From: Linnemannia elongata
Lineage: Eukaryota > Mortierellomycota > Mortierellomycetes > Mortierellales > Mortierellaceae
Assembly (NCBI GenBank): GCA_036320915.1
Contig: JAXBDG010000003.1
Span: forward strand, 2,542,001 to 2,606,000
DNA: 64,000 bases
Reading direction: 5' to 3'
Shown here: in pieces, positions 49,444-59,502 of the stretch
How the letters are laid out: each line of letters opens with the position of its first letter
How positions within the stretch are numbered: position 1 is the first letter of the stretch
Notes under the pieces: model-generated
Database searches by the model: none
What the model was told of the DNA's origin: nothing
What the model saw: only the letters and a program-made list of their open reading frames with translations
Made by a program: the position numbers and the translations under genes

Positions 49444-49782
49444 TTACAAGCATGTCACCTCAACCGAGTCAATCTTGTCATTTGCATCCGCACTGAGGGT
49501 TTCCTTCCACCAGCCTCCAGTGCTTCTGCCAACCATTTTGCCATGGCAATCTCTTCCGTCAATGAACTTTGCTGTGCACAACTTAGTTGCAGTCCAGATA
49601 AAGCTACTGACTTGATTTTCTCTGCCCCTATTGACATTGTGACAATAAGTTCCTCCATTGATGGCATTGTCCCAACTGCCAATAAGATCTCCCTTGTAGT
49701 TGGCGTGCTCGTACAACCTCAAGACATAAGCCTGAGTGCCGCATACAACAGCCAAAGCTGAGAACAACAGTGTCGCCTTCAT
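49444..49782 (-). CDS. Small secreted beta/gamma-crystallin-like protein
   Basis: A single-exon product of 112 aa. Residues 1-18 are a signal peptide (KATLLFSALAVVCGTQA). The mature part carries Cys at 47, 69, 79 and 111. The order YVLRLYEHANYKGDL, then NQVSSFIW, then KIDSVEV matches the strand pattern of a beta/gamma-crystallin-like domain (an aromatic-rich Greek-key start and a closing strand); the fold call is inference. It is smaller than, and only distantly similar to, the palindrome-borne pair. Likely exported; function unknown. Confidence 0.8.
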   Translation of the reverse strand: MKATLLFSALAVVCGTQAYVLRLYEHANYKGDLIGSWDNAINGGTYCHNVNRGRENQVSSFIWTATKLCTAKFIDGRDCHGKMVGRSTGGWWKETLSADANDKIDSVEVTCL

Positions 49783-49982
49783 ATCGTTTAAATACTGCTT
49801 GAGGTGTTTGATAAGACTAATCAGGCGGCAAGTGAGAAAAGGTTAGCCACGGAAAATAACATGTACCCTTTAACGATAATGCGAATCCAACAATAAAGTC
49901 TTACAAGAACAAACGAGGGCTTCTGTATACGCTCCGGTGAACGTTCTTGATGGGGTTCTGTGGGTGATCTGGGGAGGGCTCT

Positions 49983-50118
49983 GTGAGGGAGATCGTTTGT
50001 GTGGCGGCTCTTGCGAAGGTGCTTGCGATTGCTCTTGCAGTAGTCGATACGAGTGCTGTTGAGGAGTGCTGCTTCGAGTCTAGATGTGTCGGTGCAGACG
50101 AAGTATTCGATTTACCGG
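49983..50118 (+). pseudogene. First exon of a small secreted protein, start codon lost
   Basis: The frame opens with GTG where the related exon at 55281 has ATG, then a signal-peptide-like core (VAALAKVLAIALAVVD) and Cys-rich residues. It stops at a GTAACG donor. The two first exons share clear nucleotide similarity over about 80 bp. No following exon was found. Confidence 0.4.
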
Positions 50119-50257
50119 GTAACGATCAAACTTTTTGGGGGGGATATGGGCTATATATGTGTGAGTGTGTGACCATGTGATAGCAAACCAAACTTCTTCA
50201 TTGCTCTACCCCAACATTTTGCCCCATTTCACTTGCATGATCGATCCTTCCATCAGT

Positions 50258-50400
50258 GGCACGCCACAATAGCACGCCGCCATGGCACGCCGCAATGGAA
50301 AGCCGTTTTGGCATGCCGCTAAGGAACGCCGTTTTGGCACGCTGCGCTAGAACGCTGCGCTGGAACGCCGCTATGGAACGCTGTTAAGGCACGTCGCAAT
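50258..50400. repeat. 13-bp minisatellite, eleven units
   Basis: Eleven consecutive 13-mers with consensus about GGMACGCCGCWWT run without a gap. Every unit keeps the GC-CG core while the last three or four bases vary. The period is not a multiple of three, so the array is not coding. Confidence 0.9.
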
Positions 50401-50489
50401 GCTCTGAGCCCTGTCCAAAGTCAGAAAGGCACACCCCGATACAAAAAAAAAGTGGGTCTACACCTTTAAGCGTATTGGTCCATAAGCGT

Positions 50490-50738
50490 ATGAAATTTGT
50501 GGCTGTTTTCCTAACCGTGGTGCAAATATCCCAAGCCATGTCCGTCGTTAAGCGTAATGGTGAGCGTAGGGAACATATACACTCGTTCTACCCTTACATT
50601 CTCCGCTCGCATTCTCCTACTCTTATCAACTCCTCATCTAGACCTTTGACAATGGCGATGGCAGAACTAAAGTTAATATTAAATACTATAGGCCACTTCA
50701 TGATTGGTATCTTGAAAGAGACAGGAAAACTTCAATAG
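50490..50738 (+). CDS. Possible small secreted protein
   Basis: The frame starts MKFVAVFLTVVQISQAMSVV, a signal-peptide-like N-terminus, and runs 82 codons. The remainder (LRSHSPTLINSSS and a hydrophobic end) has no recognisable domain. A GTGAGC within the frame could be a splice donor, so the 3' structure is uncertain. The motif AAGCGTAATG occurs around it and again, inverted, at 51282-51345. Confidence 0.35.
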   Translation: MKFVAVFLTVVQISQAMSVVKRNGERREHIHSFYPYILRSHSPTLINSSSRPLTMAMAELKLILNTIGHFMIGILKETGKLQ

Positions 50739-52639
50739 CTCTTGACTACAACTGTGGCAGCAGAAAACTGTAAGGTACATACACTCCGTAGGCGAGATAA
50801 GAAAACAATGGTTTAGCAATATTCAATCGCAAATCACTAACGCTCAATTTATTATTCAGACAACTCTCTCCCGTTCAGGCTATTGTGCTTGTGGTCATAG
50901 ATGCACTCTTTCAGACAGCATTAAAATCGACTGGTATGGAGGACCGTGTCCAACAAGCATAGAAACTACAACAACGTTTTGTCCAAGCATGATCGGTATT
51001 CATGCATCCTCAATGCATTAGATCGTTAAAACAAGGGCTTTAGACTTGCCAAGAAAGCAGTAAGGAAGTTCAATGAGAGTAAGGCGTTGAAGGCAGTTGC
51101 AGAGGAGTATGATGATATGGCGTGTTGACCTGCTTGGCGAGAAGAAAAGACAAAGGAGCGAGAGGAAAGAGGAAACAACACGCTTTTGGCATATACATGT
51201 ACTTTAAAGAAGAATGAACTAGGCAGAACGCGTTCATATGTGAACAGATGTGTCAATTCGTTTCAATGCACTTGGTCAACTCCATTACGCTTAACGACGG
51301 TCATTACGCTTAAGAAAACGACTACAAATTTCATTACGCTTTAGACAGTTGCGTGAACTCGAAAAAAAACTCTATCTCATCTCCCTAATAAAACAAACCA
51401 GCTTAATGCCCACAACGTTCGCCCGCGGGGGAAAAGAGGAAGCATTAAAGGTATCCTTTCGCCCAGCATAGTACAGTACTTGGATAGCCTGAGGAAGGAG
51501 CTCTGTGATACTTATTACAATATGCGTGGCTAAACACATTGTGTCGGTGGCTATTAAAGTAATATTTCACACATTAGCAAAGGCGTGCCGATTGACTCGC
51601 CTAGGGTACCCGCGGATTTGTCTCTACATTTGCAAGGGACTACCGATTGACCTCTACATGCAAAGGACTACCACGCATTTGCAAAGTGGTACCATTACTG
51701 TACTCGCAAAGAATTTTCCTTTTTCTAGGCGCCACACACACACCCTCTGCACTGATCATTGATTCGTTTTCTGGAACGCGATAGTTATCGTCCAACACGC
51801 TATTGCAAAGAACTGCGACAGCCAAGTGTTAGTAGCGACGTTTCATTTTGAGCCTTACATGTTCGTTCTCCTACCATATCTGTCAAAACACATTTTAGTA
51901 AGAGTCTCTAAATTGTGTACACCCGCGCGGTTAATAGCTACTCGTTGTAATTAAGGGTGTTGAAGATCTTGCTTTGACTCTTAAATATCGACGCTGACGC
52001 GTATACGTGGATTGATATCAGGTTTCCTATATCGGAGCATCAATAGTTATGCGCGTCAACCTGATTTATACACATGGGTAAGGGACGCTAGGAATTAAGG
52101 AAGAGATGGGTTTAGAGAGCGTTAATAGGTGTGAAGTTGGACTCGTTATAGCAGGTCGCAAAAAGGTTATAGATGATTACTGGAAAACAATAGCCTGGGT
52201 TGTGGTAGCAAGGATTATGGTGAAAGTGGATAACGGTACAAAGGGAGGTATCTATTTTACTCAGAGATGAAGAGTACTTATGAGTTGTATGTAGTGAAAG
52301 AGGAGAACGAGGATAAGTCAATCTGGCCAGTTGAGGAGGGATGGATGAGAGAAAAAGGAGAAGAGTGAATGAATGTAAAAAGAGTAAATTTCATTGGATC
52401 TATTAATCTAAGCAGTGTAGATAACTATGCTGTTGGAATAATAATATTAGTCCTAAGGTGAAAAGTAGGAGCCAGCTTTTGTGTCGTGAATCGAGACAAA
52501 GGCAAGGCGAAATGACTTTCCTCAAAGACACACACAATGGAGTTGTGAAATTACAGAGGTAAGAGAAGGAAAGAAGAGTGGCAAGAGACAATATGATCAG
52601 GGGGATGGTTGTATTCAAGTTACAACGTGAAAAACGAAA
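50739..52639. other. Intergenic, with an inverted scrap of the 50.5-kb gene
   Basis: At 51282-51345 the minus strand repeats the AATGAAATTTGTAGTCGTTTT...GTCGTTAAGCGTAATG pattern of the gene start at 50479-50560, with a deletion. A short frame near 51040-51127 (LAKKAVRKFNESKALKAVAE) may be a gene scrap. Nothing else is recognised. Confidence 0.4.
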
Positions 52640-53728
52640 CTAAGAGTGGACCCTTTGTTATTTATGCTGACAGGTGCGGCTGTGAATGTGGACCGGAGGC
52701 ATGTGTATTTTCAAGGTACACTACACATAATAAGTATTTGACGTAACATGACCCTGCAAGAATAAAGAATTTGATTGACCTTAGCCGTCTCAAGGTTGCT
52801 GATCATGGCCGGCGCCGCCCTGTTGTTGCTGATCATCGTAGCCGCCCTGTTGTTGCTGACCATAGTCGCCGCCTCCCTGTGTTCCATAATCCTTATTCTC
52901 CAAGCTGTTATTATACTTGCTTGAGCTATCCATGGTCTTCGAGCCCAGGTTCATTGAAGCCTCCGCCCCTTGCTTGGTTCGTTGTTGAGCGAGGCAGTTG
53001 AGTTTGAAGTCCAAGGTGTTCTGCCGACTAGAAGACGCAGGATTACAATACTGACAGTCAGGTACCAAAATATATCAAATAGCTTTGACTCTCTTACAGC
53101 AAGATTAGAGTGGTAACAGTGGGTGGTATGATTCAACTTACATTCTACGTCTATTCTGAGACATCCATTGAGAGTCTTCACCCACGCCGCCATTGCTAGC
53201 TGTGATGTATTCTTGACAGAGCATGGTGTCATCCATATGGTTGAAGCCACGGTTGCTCCAGCTGCGAAGGCTTCTGCTGAAGCTGCTGCCGATGGAGTTC
53301 ATACTTTGTTGGGAGGGCATAATAAATGGAGCAGCAACTGCGTAACTCAGAAAGACAAGGGCGATAAACAAGAGCTGTGGCCGCATTTTTGGGTGAGATT
53401 GGAGACGAAATTGGCTAATGAGGGGCGGATCGGAGGTAAGCGACAAATTGGAGTTAGCAAAGGGTGAATTAAGAATGGAATGAGGAAAAGGGAAATTTAT
53501 ACTCACAACTGTCAAAAAAGCCTTAGACAGGTGATGTAACACTAATGCATAGCAGCGGCTTCAGCTAGCGACACCTCAAATCCGCATCATCTGAATTGAC
53601 ACTCAATGCGATTTTTTTCTCGCAGTACATGATTCCGCGATGACTTTCGCCATTGTAGTGGTCAAAGGATGCTAAGGAGGGAGATGGTCATACGAAAACA
53701 GTCTAAGGGATGAGGCAGATAAAAAATT
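52640..53728 (-). repeat. Left arm of second inverted duplication
   Basis: Pairs with 55824-56922 as an inverted repeat of about 1.1 kb, with a spacer of about 2.1 kb. The match covers the whole two-exon secreted gene plus its promoter and 3' flank. Divergence is much higher than in the giant palindrome, with many substitutions and small indels, so this event is older. The outer border is approximate. Confidence 0.85.
52790..53386 (-). CDS. Small secreted protein with Gly/Gln-rich tail, copy A
   Basis: Two exons (53386-53142 and 53027-52790) give 160 aa. Residues 1-19 are a signal peptide (LLFIALVFLSYAVAA). Exon 1 continues with a Ser-rich helix (SSFSRSLRSWSNRG) and CQEYITASNGG. Exon 2 has DFKLNCLAQQRTKQGAEA and then a low-complexity tail of QQGGY-type units ending GHDQQP. 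The start was set at MRPQ because of the signal peptide; the frame open upstream is leader. The splice acceptor (TTCTAG before TCGGCAG) was chosen because it keeps frame in both copies. Function unknown. Confidence 0.75.
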
Positions 53729-53739
53729 GAAAGTAGGAC

Positions 53740-54500
53740 ACAATAAAATGATGCCGGAGGAGGGACGGAAATAAGGGATTTTGGAGAGACAGAGAAATAA
53801 GAACCTCAGGGGAGGGACCAAACACAAAATCCTCGAAGTGGCCCTGAAAAAGTGATTCCAGGGAGTTAAGACCAAAAAAAATATTCAGAGGGACACAGGA
53901 AAAGAGCAAAGGGATGGACTGAGATGAAAATAAAAATTCAAGGGGAAAGAGTCAAAGAGAAAAGATATAAGCGGAAGGACACAAAAAATAAGATTCAAGG
54001 GGAGACAGAGAAGGGAATTCTAGGAGTGTCAGAGAGAAAATGAGATATTGGGGACCCGCCAAGGAGAAAAGAAAGGATAGAGAGATGAGTGGCTAATAAC
54101 AGCCAAACGTTCAGAGCGACGCTACGTTTTGATCCTTTTATTTCGGCTCTTTCTGCTCTACTAAACCAGCTTTACAATTGATAAAGAAAACGGGTGAACA
54201 ATACACTGTCTCACTCTGCAGAAGAGGTAGCAGAAAAGATAAGAGGTGTTATGAAGCAAAAAAACAAAACGATGTCGAGAGGGTATGGGACGCTAAAAGA
54301 GCAGGACAATGTCGAGACGCAAAAAAAGATCCAAGAAATGCCGGAAAAGGTAAGGGAATGTTGGCGTCAATAGCAAGGGATACTGGAAAGTGATCGAGAA
54401 ATGCTAGAAAGAAACAAGGGGATCTTGGAAAAATATCAAGAGATTACAGCATAAATAGTAAGGGATGCTGGGGAAAGATCAAGGATACCTTCAAATAGAA
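53740..54500 (+). repeat. Degenerate purine-rich repeats
   Basis: The plus strand is almost purely A and G with loosely repeated units such as CAAGGGGAGACAGAGAA and AAGGGATGCTGG. The same kind of units recur at about 55490-55800 on the same strand, so both edges of the spacer carry them. Confidence 0.5.
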
Positions 54501-54629
54501 GGTAGTCGCCTATACGTGGTTAATATGGATTGCATTGCTGGCATGATTGGACACAATGGAACTAGTGGACCTTGAGCATTTATTTTCACAACGACCTTCG
54601 ATAAGGTAAAGCAAGTGTGAAGACACCGT

Positions 54630-55076
54630 TCAACCTCTTGAGGGATACCCTGAGAGAGTCTCTACTATCTCCTCTGAATCAACCTTACACTGGTGAACGG
54701 TGTATGCGAGTTGATGCATGAGTGAACGATCAGAGATTATTCGTGTAACCAATACATGAATTTGCTGTAAATACTCCGTAAGGTTAACGAGAAGTCCCAA
54801 GACACGCTGACGCTGGTATGCCTCTTTCGGCCCTTCAGGGGCCGATGAAATTATTATGTACTGTCGCTCTAGTGCAACAACATCGAAGGCTTCCTGCGTT
54901 GTGGTGAGAAGCAACAGAAATTATTCGTCCAGTGGGTATTGGGTAGCGTACTCAAACTGCTCAAGGACTTTGCTTATCGGGAAGCTGATGACTTGCGCGG
55001 CTCTTGATTGCTCGATAGCTGCATTTGCAATCGTTACAAATACTGCTATAACAAGTAATACGACGGAATTCTTCAT
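54630..55076 (-). pseudogene. Secreted protein gene with an in-frame stop
   Basis: From ATG at 55076 the frame has a clear signal peptide (KNSVVLLVIAVFVTIANAA) and stops at TAA after 51 codons (54921). The same frame reopens at once and runs to 54630 with helical sequence (RVLGLLVNLTEYLQQIHVLV, MHQLAYTVHQCKVDSEEIV). Either one nonsense change broke a gene of about 148 codons, or an unrecognised intron removes the stop, or only the 51-residue peptide is made. It sits in the spacer of the second inverted duplication and is divergent to the exon at 55281. Confidence 0.5.
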
Positions 55077-55280
55077 TGTACCAGTGAATCTTGGCTTGTT
55101 TGCTCCTATGCGAATGAAGTGCTGGGAAGTGTGGTTAGTTCAAGTACACGTCTCTACCCCCTTAAATATAATTTCATGGGCGTTACAAGACGAGAGTTGT
55201 CAGGTATGCGCAGGTCGTCTTGCGAGCGTTCCCGTGAGTGTTCTTGATAGGGGTTGCGGCGTTCCTGCAAAGGTTCTGCG

Positions 55281-55403
55281 ATGGAGTTCGTTCGTGTGGC
55301 GGCTCTAGCGATAGTTGTTATGATAGGTCTTGCGAATATTGAGAATGCTGTTGCGATTCGGAGATTGAGGCGGGGCGAAGTGTGTGTTGATGCAGGACGC
55401 TGG
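55281..55403 (+). CDS. First exon of a small secreted protein
   Basis: ATG followed by EFVRVAALAIVVMIGLAN, a signal-peptide-like stretch, then a basic RRLRRGE segment and one Cys, ending at a good GTAAGT donor. The downstream exon is not identified; the next 400 bp is purine-rich repeat. It is related to the start-less exon at 49983. Confidence 0.4.
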
Positions 55404-55823
55404 GTAAGTGTGGCTTTATATCCTTGGAGCAGGCTGTAAAAAATCGAGACAATTCGACTTGTACGTTTGAGGAGAGAAAGCAAATCAAGGAGACATCAAC
55501 CCATTCGGATCAGGTTCGAGAAATATCAACAGGACAGAGAGATGAAGGCAAAAAAATCAAGGGAATGAAGAGAAAAAAGAAGAGACGCCAACTAGATCAA
55601 GAGGATCCAAAAAGATCAAGGGGTTACTGAGAAAAAAGAAAAAAGAGGAGGGGTGCTAAAAGATCACCCGGTGAGGAACAGCATGAAAAAAAATCAAGGG
55701 ACACCGAGAGATACTGGAAAAAGGATCAAGGCATGCTGGAAATTGAATCAAAGGAGATGGAGAAGGGTCAAGGGATGGTGGAAAATTTTAAGGGCATTAT
55801 CAGGTAATAGGAAAAACGGCTAG

Positions 55824-56922
55824 GAATTTTATCTGCCTCATCTCTTAGACTGTTTTCGTATGACCATCTCCCTCCTTAGCATCCTTTGACCACTACAATG
55901 GCGAAAGTCATCGCGGAATCACGTACTGCGAGAAAAAAATCGCATTGAGTGTCAATTCAGATGATGCGGATTTGAGGTGTCGCTAGCTGAAGCCGCTGCT
56001 ATGCATTAGTGTTACATCACCTGTCTAAGGCTTTTTTGACAGTTGTGAGTATAAATTTCCCTTTTCCTCATTCCATTCTTAATTCACCCTTTCCTAACTC
56101 CAATCTGTCGCTTACCTCCGATCCGCCCCTCATTAACCAATTTCGTCTCCAATCTCACCCAAAAATGCGGCCACAGCCCTTATTTATCCCCTTTGTCTTT
56201 CTGAGCTATGCAGCTGCTGTTCCATTGTTAATGCCCGACCACCAAAAAATAAACTCCATGGCGAGCAGCTTCAGCAAAAGCCTTCGCAGCTGGAGCAATC
56301 GTGGTCTCAACGCCTTCGATGACGGCATTGTCTGTCAAGAGTACGTCCAAGCTACCAATGACGGATATGGTAATGACTCTCAATGTATGTCTCAGAATAG
56401 AGGGAAAATGTAAGTTGAAATTTTCCAACTAAAGTACCACTCCAATCTTGATATATGAGAACCAAACCAGTTGGATACGTTTTGGTAACTGACTGTCAGT
56501 ATTGTAATTTTGCGTCGTTTAGGCGACAGAGTCCCTTGGACTTCAAACTCGGCTGCCTCGCCCAACAACGAGCCAAACAAGGGGCGGAAGCTTTAATGAA
56601 CATGGGGTCGAACGCTATGGATGCCTCAAGTGAGTATAATACCAGCTTGGGGAATAAGGATCATGGAGAGCAGGACGGTGGCTATAGTGGACAACAACAG
56701 GGCGGCTACGATGGTCAGCAATAACAACGCGGCGGCTGTCATTATCGGCAACCTTGAGGTAGCTAAGGCCAATCGCATTCTTTATTCTTGCAAGTGTGAA
56801 CATGGCCATGTCTCGTCATTTACTTATTATGAATAGTGATTCATGCGTATACACGTGCCTCCTTAGTCCACATTCACAACCGCACGTATTAGCATAAATA
56901 ACAAAAGATCCATTCTTATTTG
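55824..56922 (+). repeat. Right arm of second inverted duplication
   Basis: Inverted partner of 52640-53728, carrying gene copy B. The match begins at the ATCTGCCTCATC block (about 55831) and extends past the gene to the CCACATTCACA and AACAAAAGATCCATTC blocks (to about 56915). Confidence 0.85.
56165..56724 (+). CDS. Small secreted protein with Gly/Gln-rich tail, copy B
   Basis: Two exons (56165-56409 and 56523-56724) give 148 aa with the same plan as copy A: signal peptide, SSFSKSLRSWSNRG helix, CQEY block, DFKLGCLAQQRAKQGAEA and a QQGGY tail. A TAA ends the tail 11 codons before the point matching the end of copy A, and the frame beyond still resembles copy A, so copy B is slightly truncated. 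It has an extra Cys in DSQCMSQN where copy A has Trp. Both keep promoter and splice sites. Confidence 0.75.
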
Positions 56923-57382
56923 AGTTGTTTACGTAGTATTCCGAATTTCAGTAGAAATGGCGCACTGAAATTATTTTTACTCTCAGCGAAAATTGTTTTA
57001 TTCGCGTTCACACCACAACAAAAATAAGAAGAGGTTTATCACGTTTGCCTTCTCTGTAGCTTTTCTTACCTCATAACCTCCCAGCTATACACCATAGCCA
57101 CACATCGAACAGCAAGATACACTCCACACCCTTCTTCGTTGTTCTTTCGAGCAAATATATAGAACAATGGGATTAATTTCAGCATATCGTAGCAATGAGG
57201 CTACTCTGTTGCTTACAATGCCCCATTCAAATAAGGGCGTCTGCGATGGATTTATCTCTTCCGATATTAATTAACATTAGCAGAAGTCTCATGAGTGTAA
57301 AAAATGTATATTACGTTCAGTGAAGTCTGGAGCCAGGCGAGAACGCAAGAGGAAGAAATAGCCATTCGTCTGTATAGCAAAT
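56923..57382. other. Intergenic region, no gene seen
   Basis: A/T-rich stretch between the second inverted duplication and the minus-strand helical-bundle gene. Short frames only. Confidence 0.4.
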
Positions 57383-58347
57383 CTAAGACTCTGTTATTTG
57401 TCGGACTCTGTGTGTAAGCTTGCCCTTCAAAATTGTGATAGCCAGTGCATATCCTCGAATTTGATCGCACACCTCCATGATATTTCGAGCCTCCTCTTTT
57501 GCAGACTCATACGACTTCTGACGAATACTCTCAGGGCTGTTGATGGTGGCCGCATCGGAGGTGTCCTGTTTCAGGTTTCTCAGAAGCCGCTGATTGTTCT
57601 CTAGCTTGGTGTAAATCGCGAAGATTGGCGCCTGGAACTCATTATTACATCCTTGGACTCGGATGAGTTTGGTTGTTGCCTCGGTATAGATTTTGGACTT
57701 GCGGCTGTCGTATTCGGAGATTAGACGACTAATTCCTCCGCCACCAGCAGACACAAGAAAGAGAGCTCCAATCCCAACGAATGGTGTGACTACGGCTGCG
57801 AAACCAGCACCCGCAGCAACGCCCGTTACGGCTAGACCGGCAGAAACTAGTCGCGCTGTCACGGCGCCATTTGAATGACTATTAGCGTCATCCTCGTACT
57901 GCTGGATGAGATCGGTTATCTCTGAAGCCGTCTCTGACAAATCATGAATAGTCTGAGCATGCTGACCGACCACTGCCTTGACTTCCTCGATGCACGATTG
58001 GACTTTTCGAAGAGTAGATGTTGAATGGTAGACGAATGTCTCGAGGTCTTGATTGTAAATCCTCGTCAGATCTGAGACGTTGTCGATGAAACGAAAAAGA
58101 TCTGTTAGGGTTACGTTGATATACTGCTGTAGAATGCGTAAGAAATTGCGGACCACTCTGTCGTATTGCCGAGTGGTTTGTTGGAAAATGAAAAAATTGC
58201 GTTGAGCAAGAAGTTCCTCCAGTCCTTGCAGTTGATCATGTAAGACATCCTTGATAGCCGCCAGTTCCGGGGAAATATGCGGAATGAGGTCGGGTGCATA
58301 CTCCATTGAAGGTAAGATTGCCGTTGCGAGAGCGGCGAAAGTGGAGT
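57383..58347 (-). CDS. Helical-bundle protein with central hydrophobic hairpin, alpha-pore-forming-like
   Basis: The continuous frame from ATG 58306 encodes 307 aa. It stays open upstream to a TCTAG acceptor ending at 58348, so a first exon is probably missing from the model. Layout: amphipathic helices (1-100), a helix with heptad-like spacing (100-140), and a hydrophobic, Gly/Ala-rich double segment at about 151-190 (AGLAVTGVAAGAGFAAVV then GIGALFLVSAGGGG). Long charged helices follow. A long helical bundle with one central hydrophobic hairpin is the plan of ClyA/HBL-type alpha-pore-forming proteins. No sequence signature proves this, so it is inference from architecture. It could act in defence or interference, or be an ordinary membrane-remodelling protein. 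No signal peptide is seen in the modelled part. A broken relative lies divergently at 58777. Confidence 0.6.
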
Positions 58348-58470
58348 CTAGAATGGGACAGGTAAAAAGGTAGAAGAGAGAGTGATTAACAGATCATCAA
58401 ATGTGATTGCAATAATAATGAGGATGTGTTCACGTTAGTGCTTCTGTTACTTCGTGAATCAAATATGAGT

Positions 58471-58577
58471 TGTTCAGTAGTAGTGCGAATCGTACAATGA
58501 GCGTGAAGAGAGAGAAGGATGGAACAGTTTGTTCAGCAGAAATGCGAATCGTACAATGAGAGCAAAAAGGAGAGAAG
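58471..58577. repeat. 59-bp tandem duplication
   Basis: TGTTCAG..GTGCGAATCGTACAATGAG at 58471 is repeated as TGTTCAG..ATGCGAATCGTACAATGAG at 58530. It lies in the upstream region of the helical-bundle gene, between the two divergent copies. Promoter relevance is untested. Confidence 0.75.
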
Positions 58578-58776
58578 AGACCTTCACGTCACAACCCTGC
58601 TCTGAACTTTAACTCCAGCACAACGATTCTGCTTTCAATTTGTGTTTATACGGTTTTTAAAACCCACGTAAACGTTACCAGCCTACCACTGATACACACC
58701 ACAGTGTTCGGCTAGGTTACTCGCCACACTTTCTCCATCTCCCTATTAGACACCTCTTTTCACCACTTACACAGCT

Positions 58777-59502
58777 ATGATCATAACTTTCTTCAATGGA
58801 GCACACTTGCCAGGAATACATCGACAAAACGTTACCTGGCCTTTTCCACCTCATCGCAACATTGCAGACCTGACATGTATTTACGGCGAGGCCTTCCCGT
58901 CATTCGCAGACAATGAAGCATCCATCATTCGAAGAGTCGAATGGTGCATCGGACAGCTCGAGAACGTAATCGAGCAGCATTCCAAGTCTATTATGGCCTT
59001 GTCCATAGCGGCTCTCGAGATAACCGAGCTCACCAAGGATTACAAAGATAAAGCCGATAGTTTTTCCAACGGTGCCACACACGCAGGAATAGCTTCTGCA
59101 AATCTATCCATAGCAGGTATTACCGTAGGCACCCTTCTCGCCCCCATAGCCACACCACTCGCCACCCTTGGTGCTTTCGTTTTTCTCACAGCGGGTGGAA
59201 GAATCAGCCAAGTGATCTCCATGGTCGACAGGCAGTGATCATATCAATATGCCGAGGCAACAACCGAACTCAACGGTATCCAAGAACGTAATGATTGCTT
59301 CCAGACGCTCATCTACACGATTTACGTCAAACTGATATTCAACAGCAAGCATCTGAGAATCCTAATAAGAGACACCATGGATGCGAGTACTAACAACTAC
59401 CATGGGCTCCGGGAGTCATACGGGGCTGCACAACGGGAAGCTCGAATTATCAAGAAAGTGTGCAGTGAGATTCACGACCTGACACTATCCTTTGCACTTT
59501 AG
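58777..59502 (+). pseudogene. Broken paralog of the helical-bundle protein
   Basis: The frame runs 153 codons to a TGA at 59236-59238, then continues open in the same frame to TAG at 59500-59502. Both parts match the neighbour at 57383-58347: the heptad-like helix, the central hydrophobic double segment, and after the stop the EATTEL, IYTIYVKL and QREARI regions. About 75 N-terminal residues of the neighbour have no counterpart. One nonsense change plus N-terminal loss indicates a dead copy, unless the first half alone is made. Confidence 0.7.

Noticed and set aside
52951..53250. Alternative acceptor (GTCAG) for the second exon of secreted copy A
   Set aside because: It gives a frame not shared with copy B and destroys the conserved DFKLxCLAQQR block. 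The later TTCTAG acceptor works in both copies.
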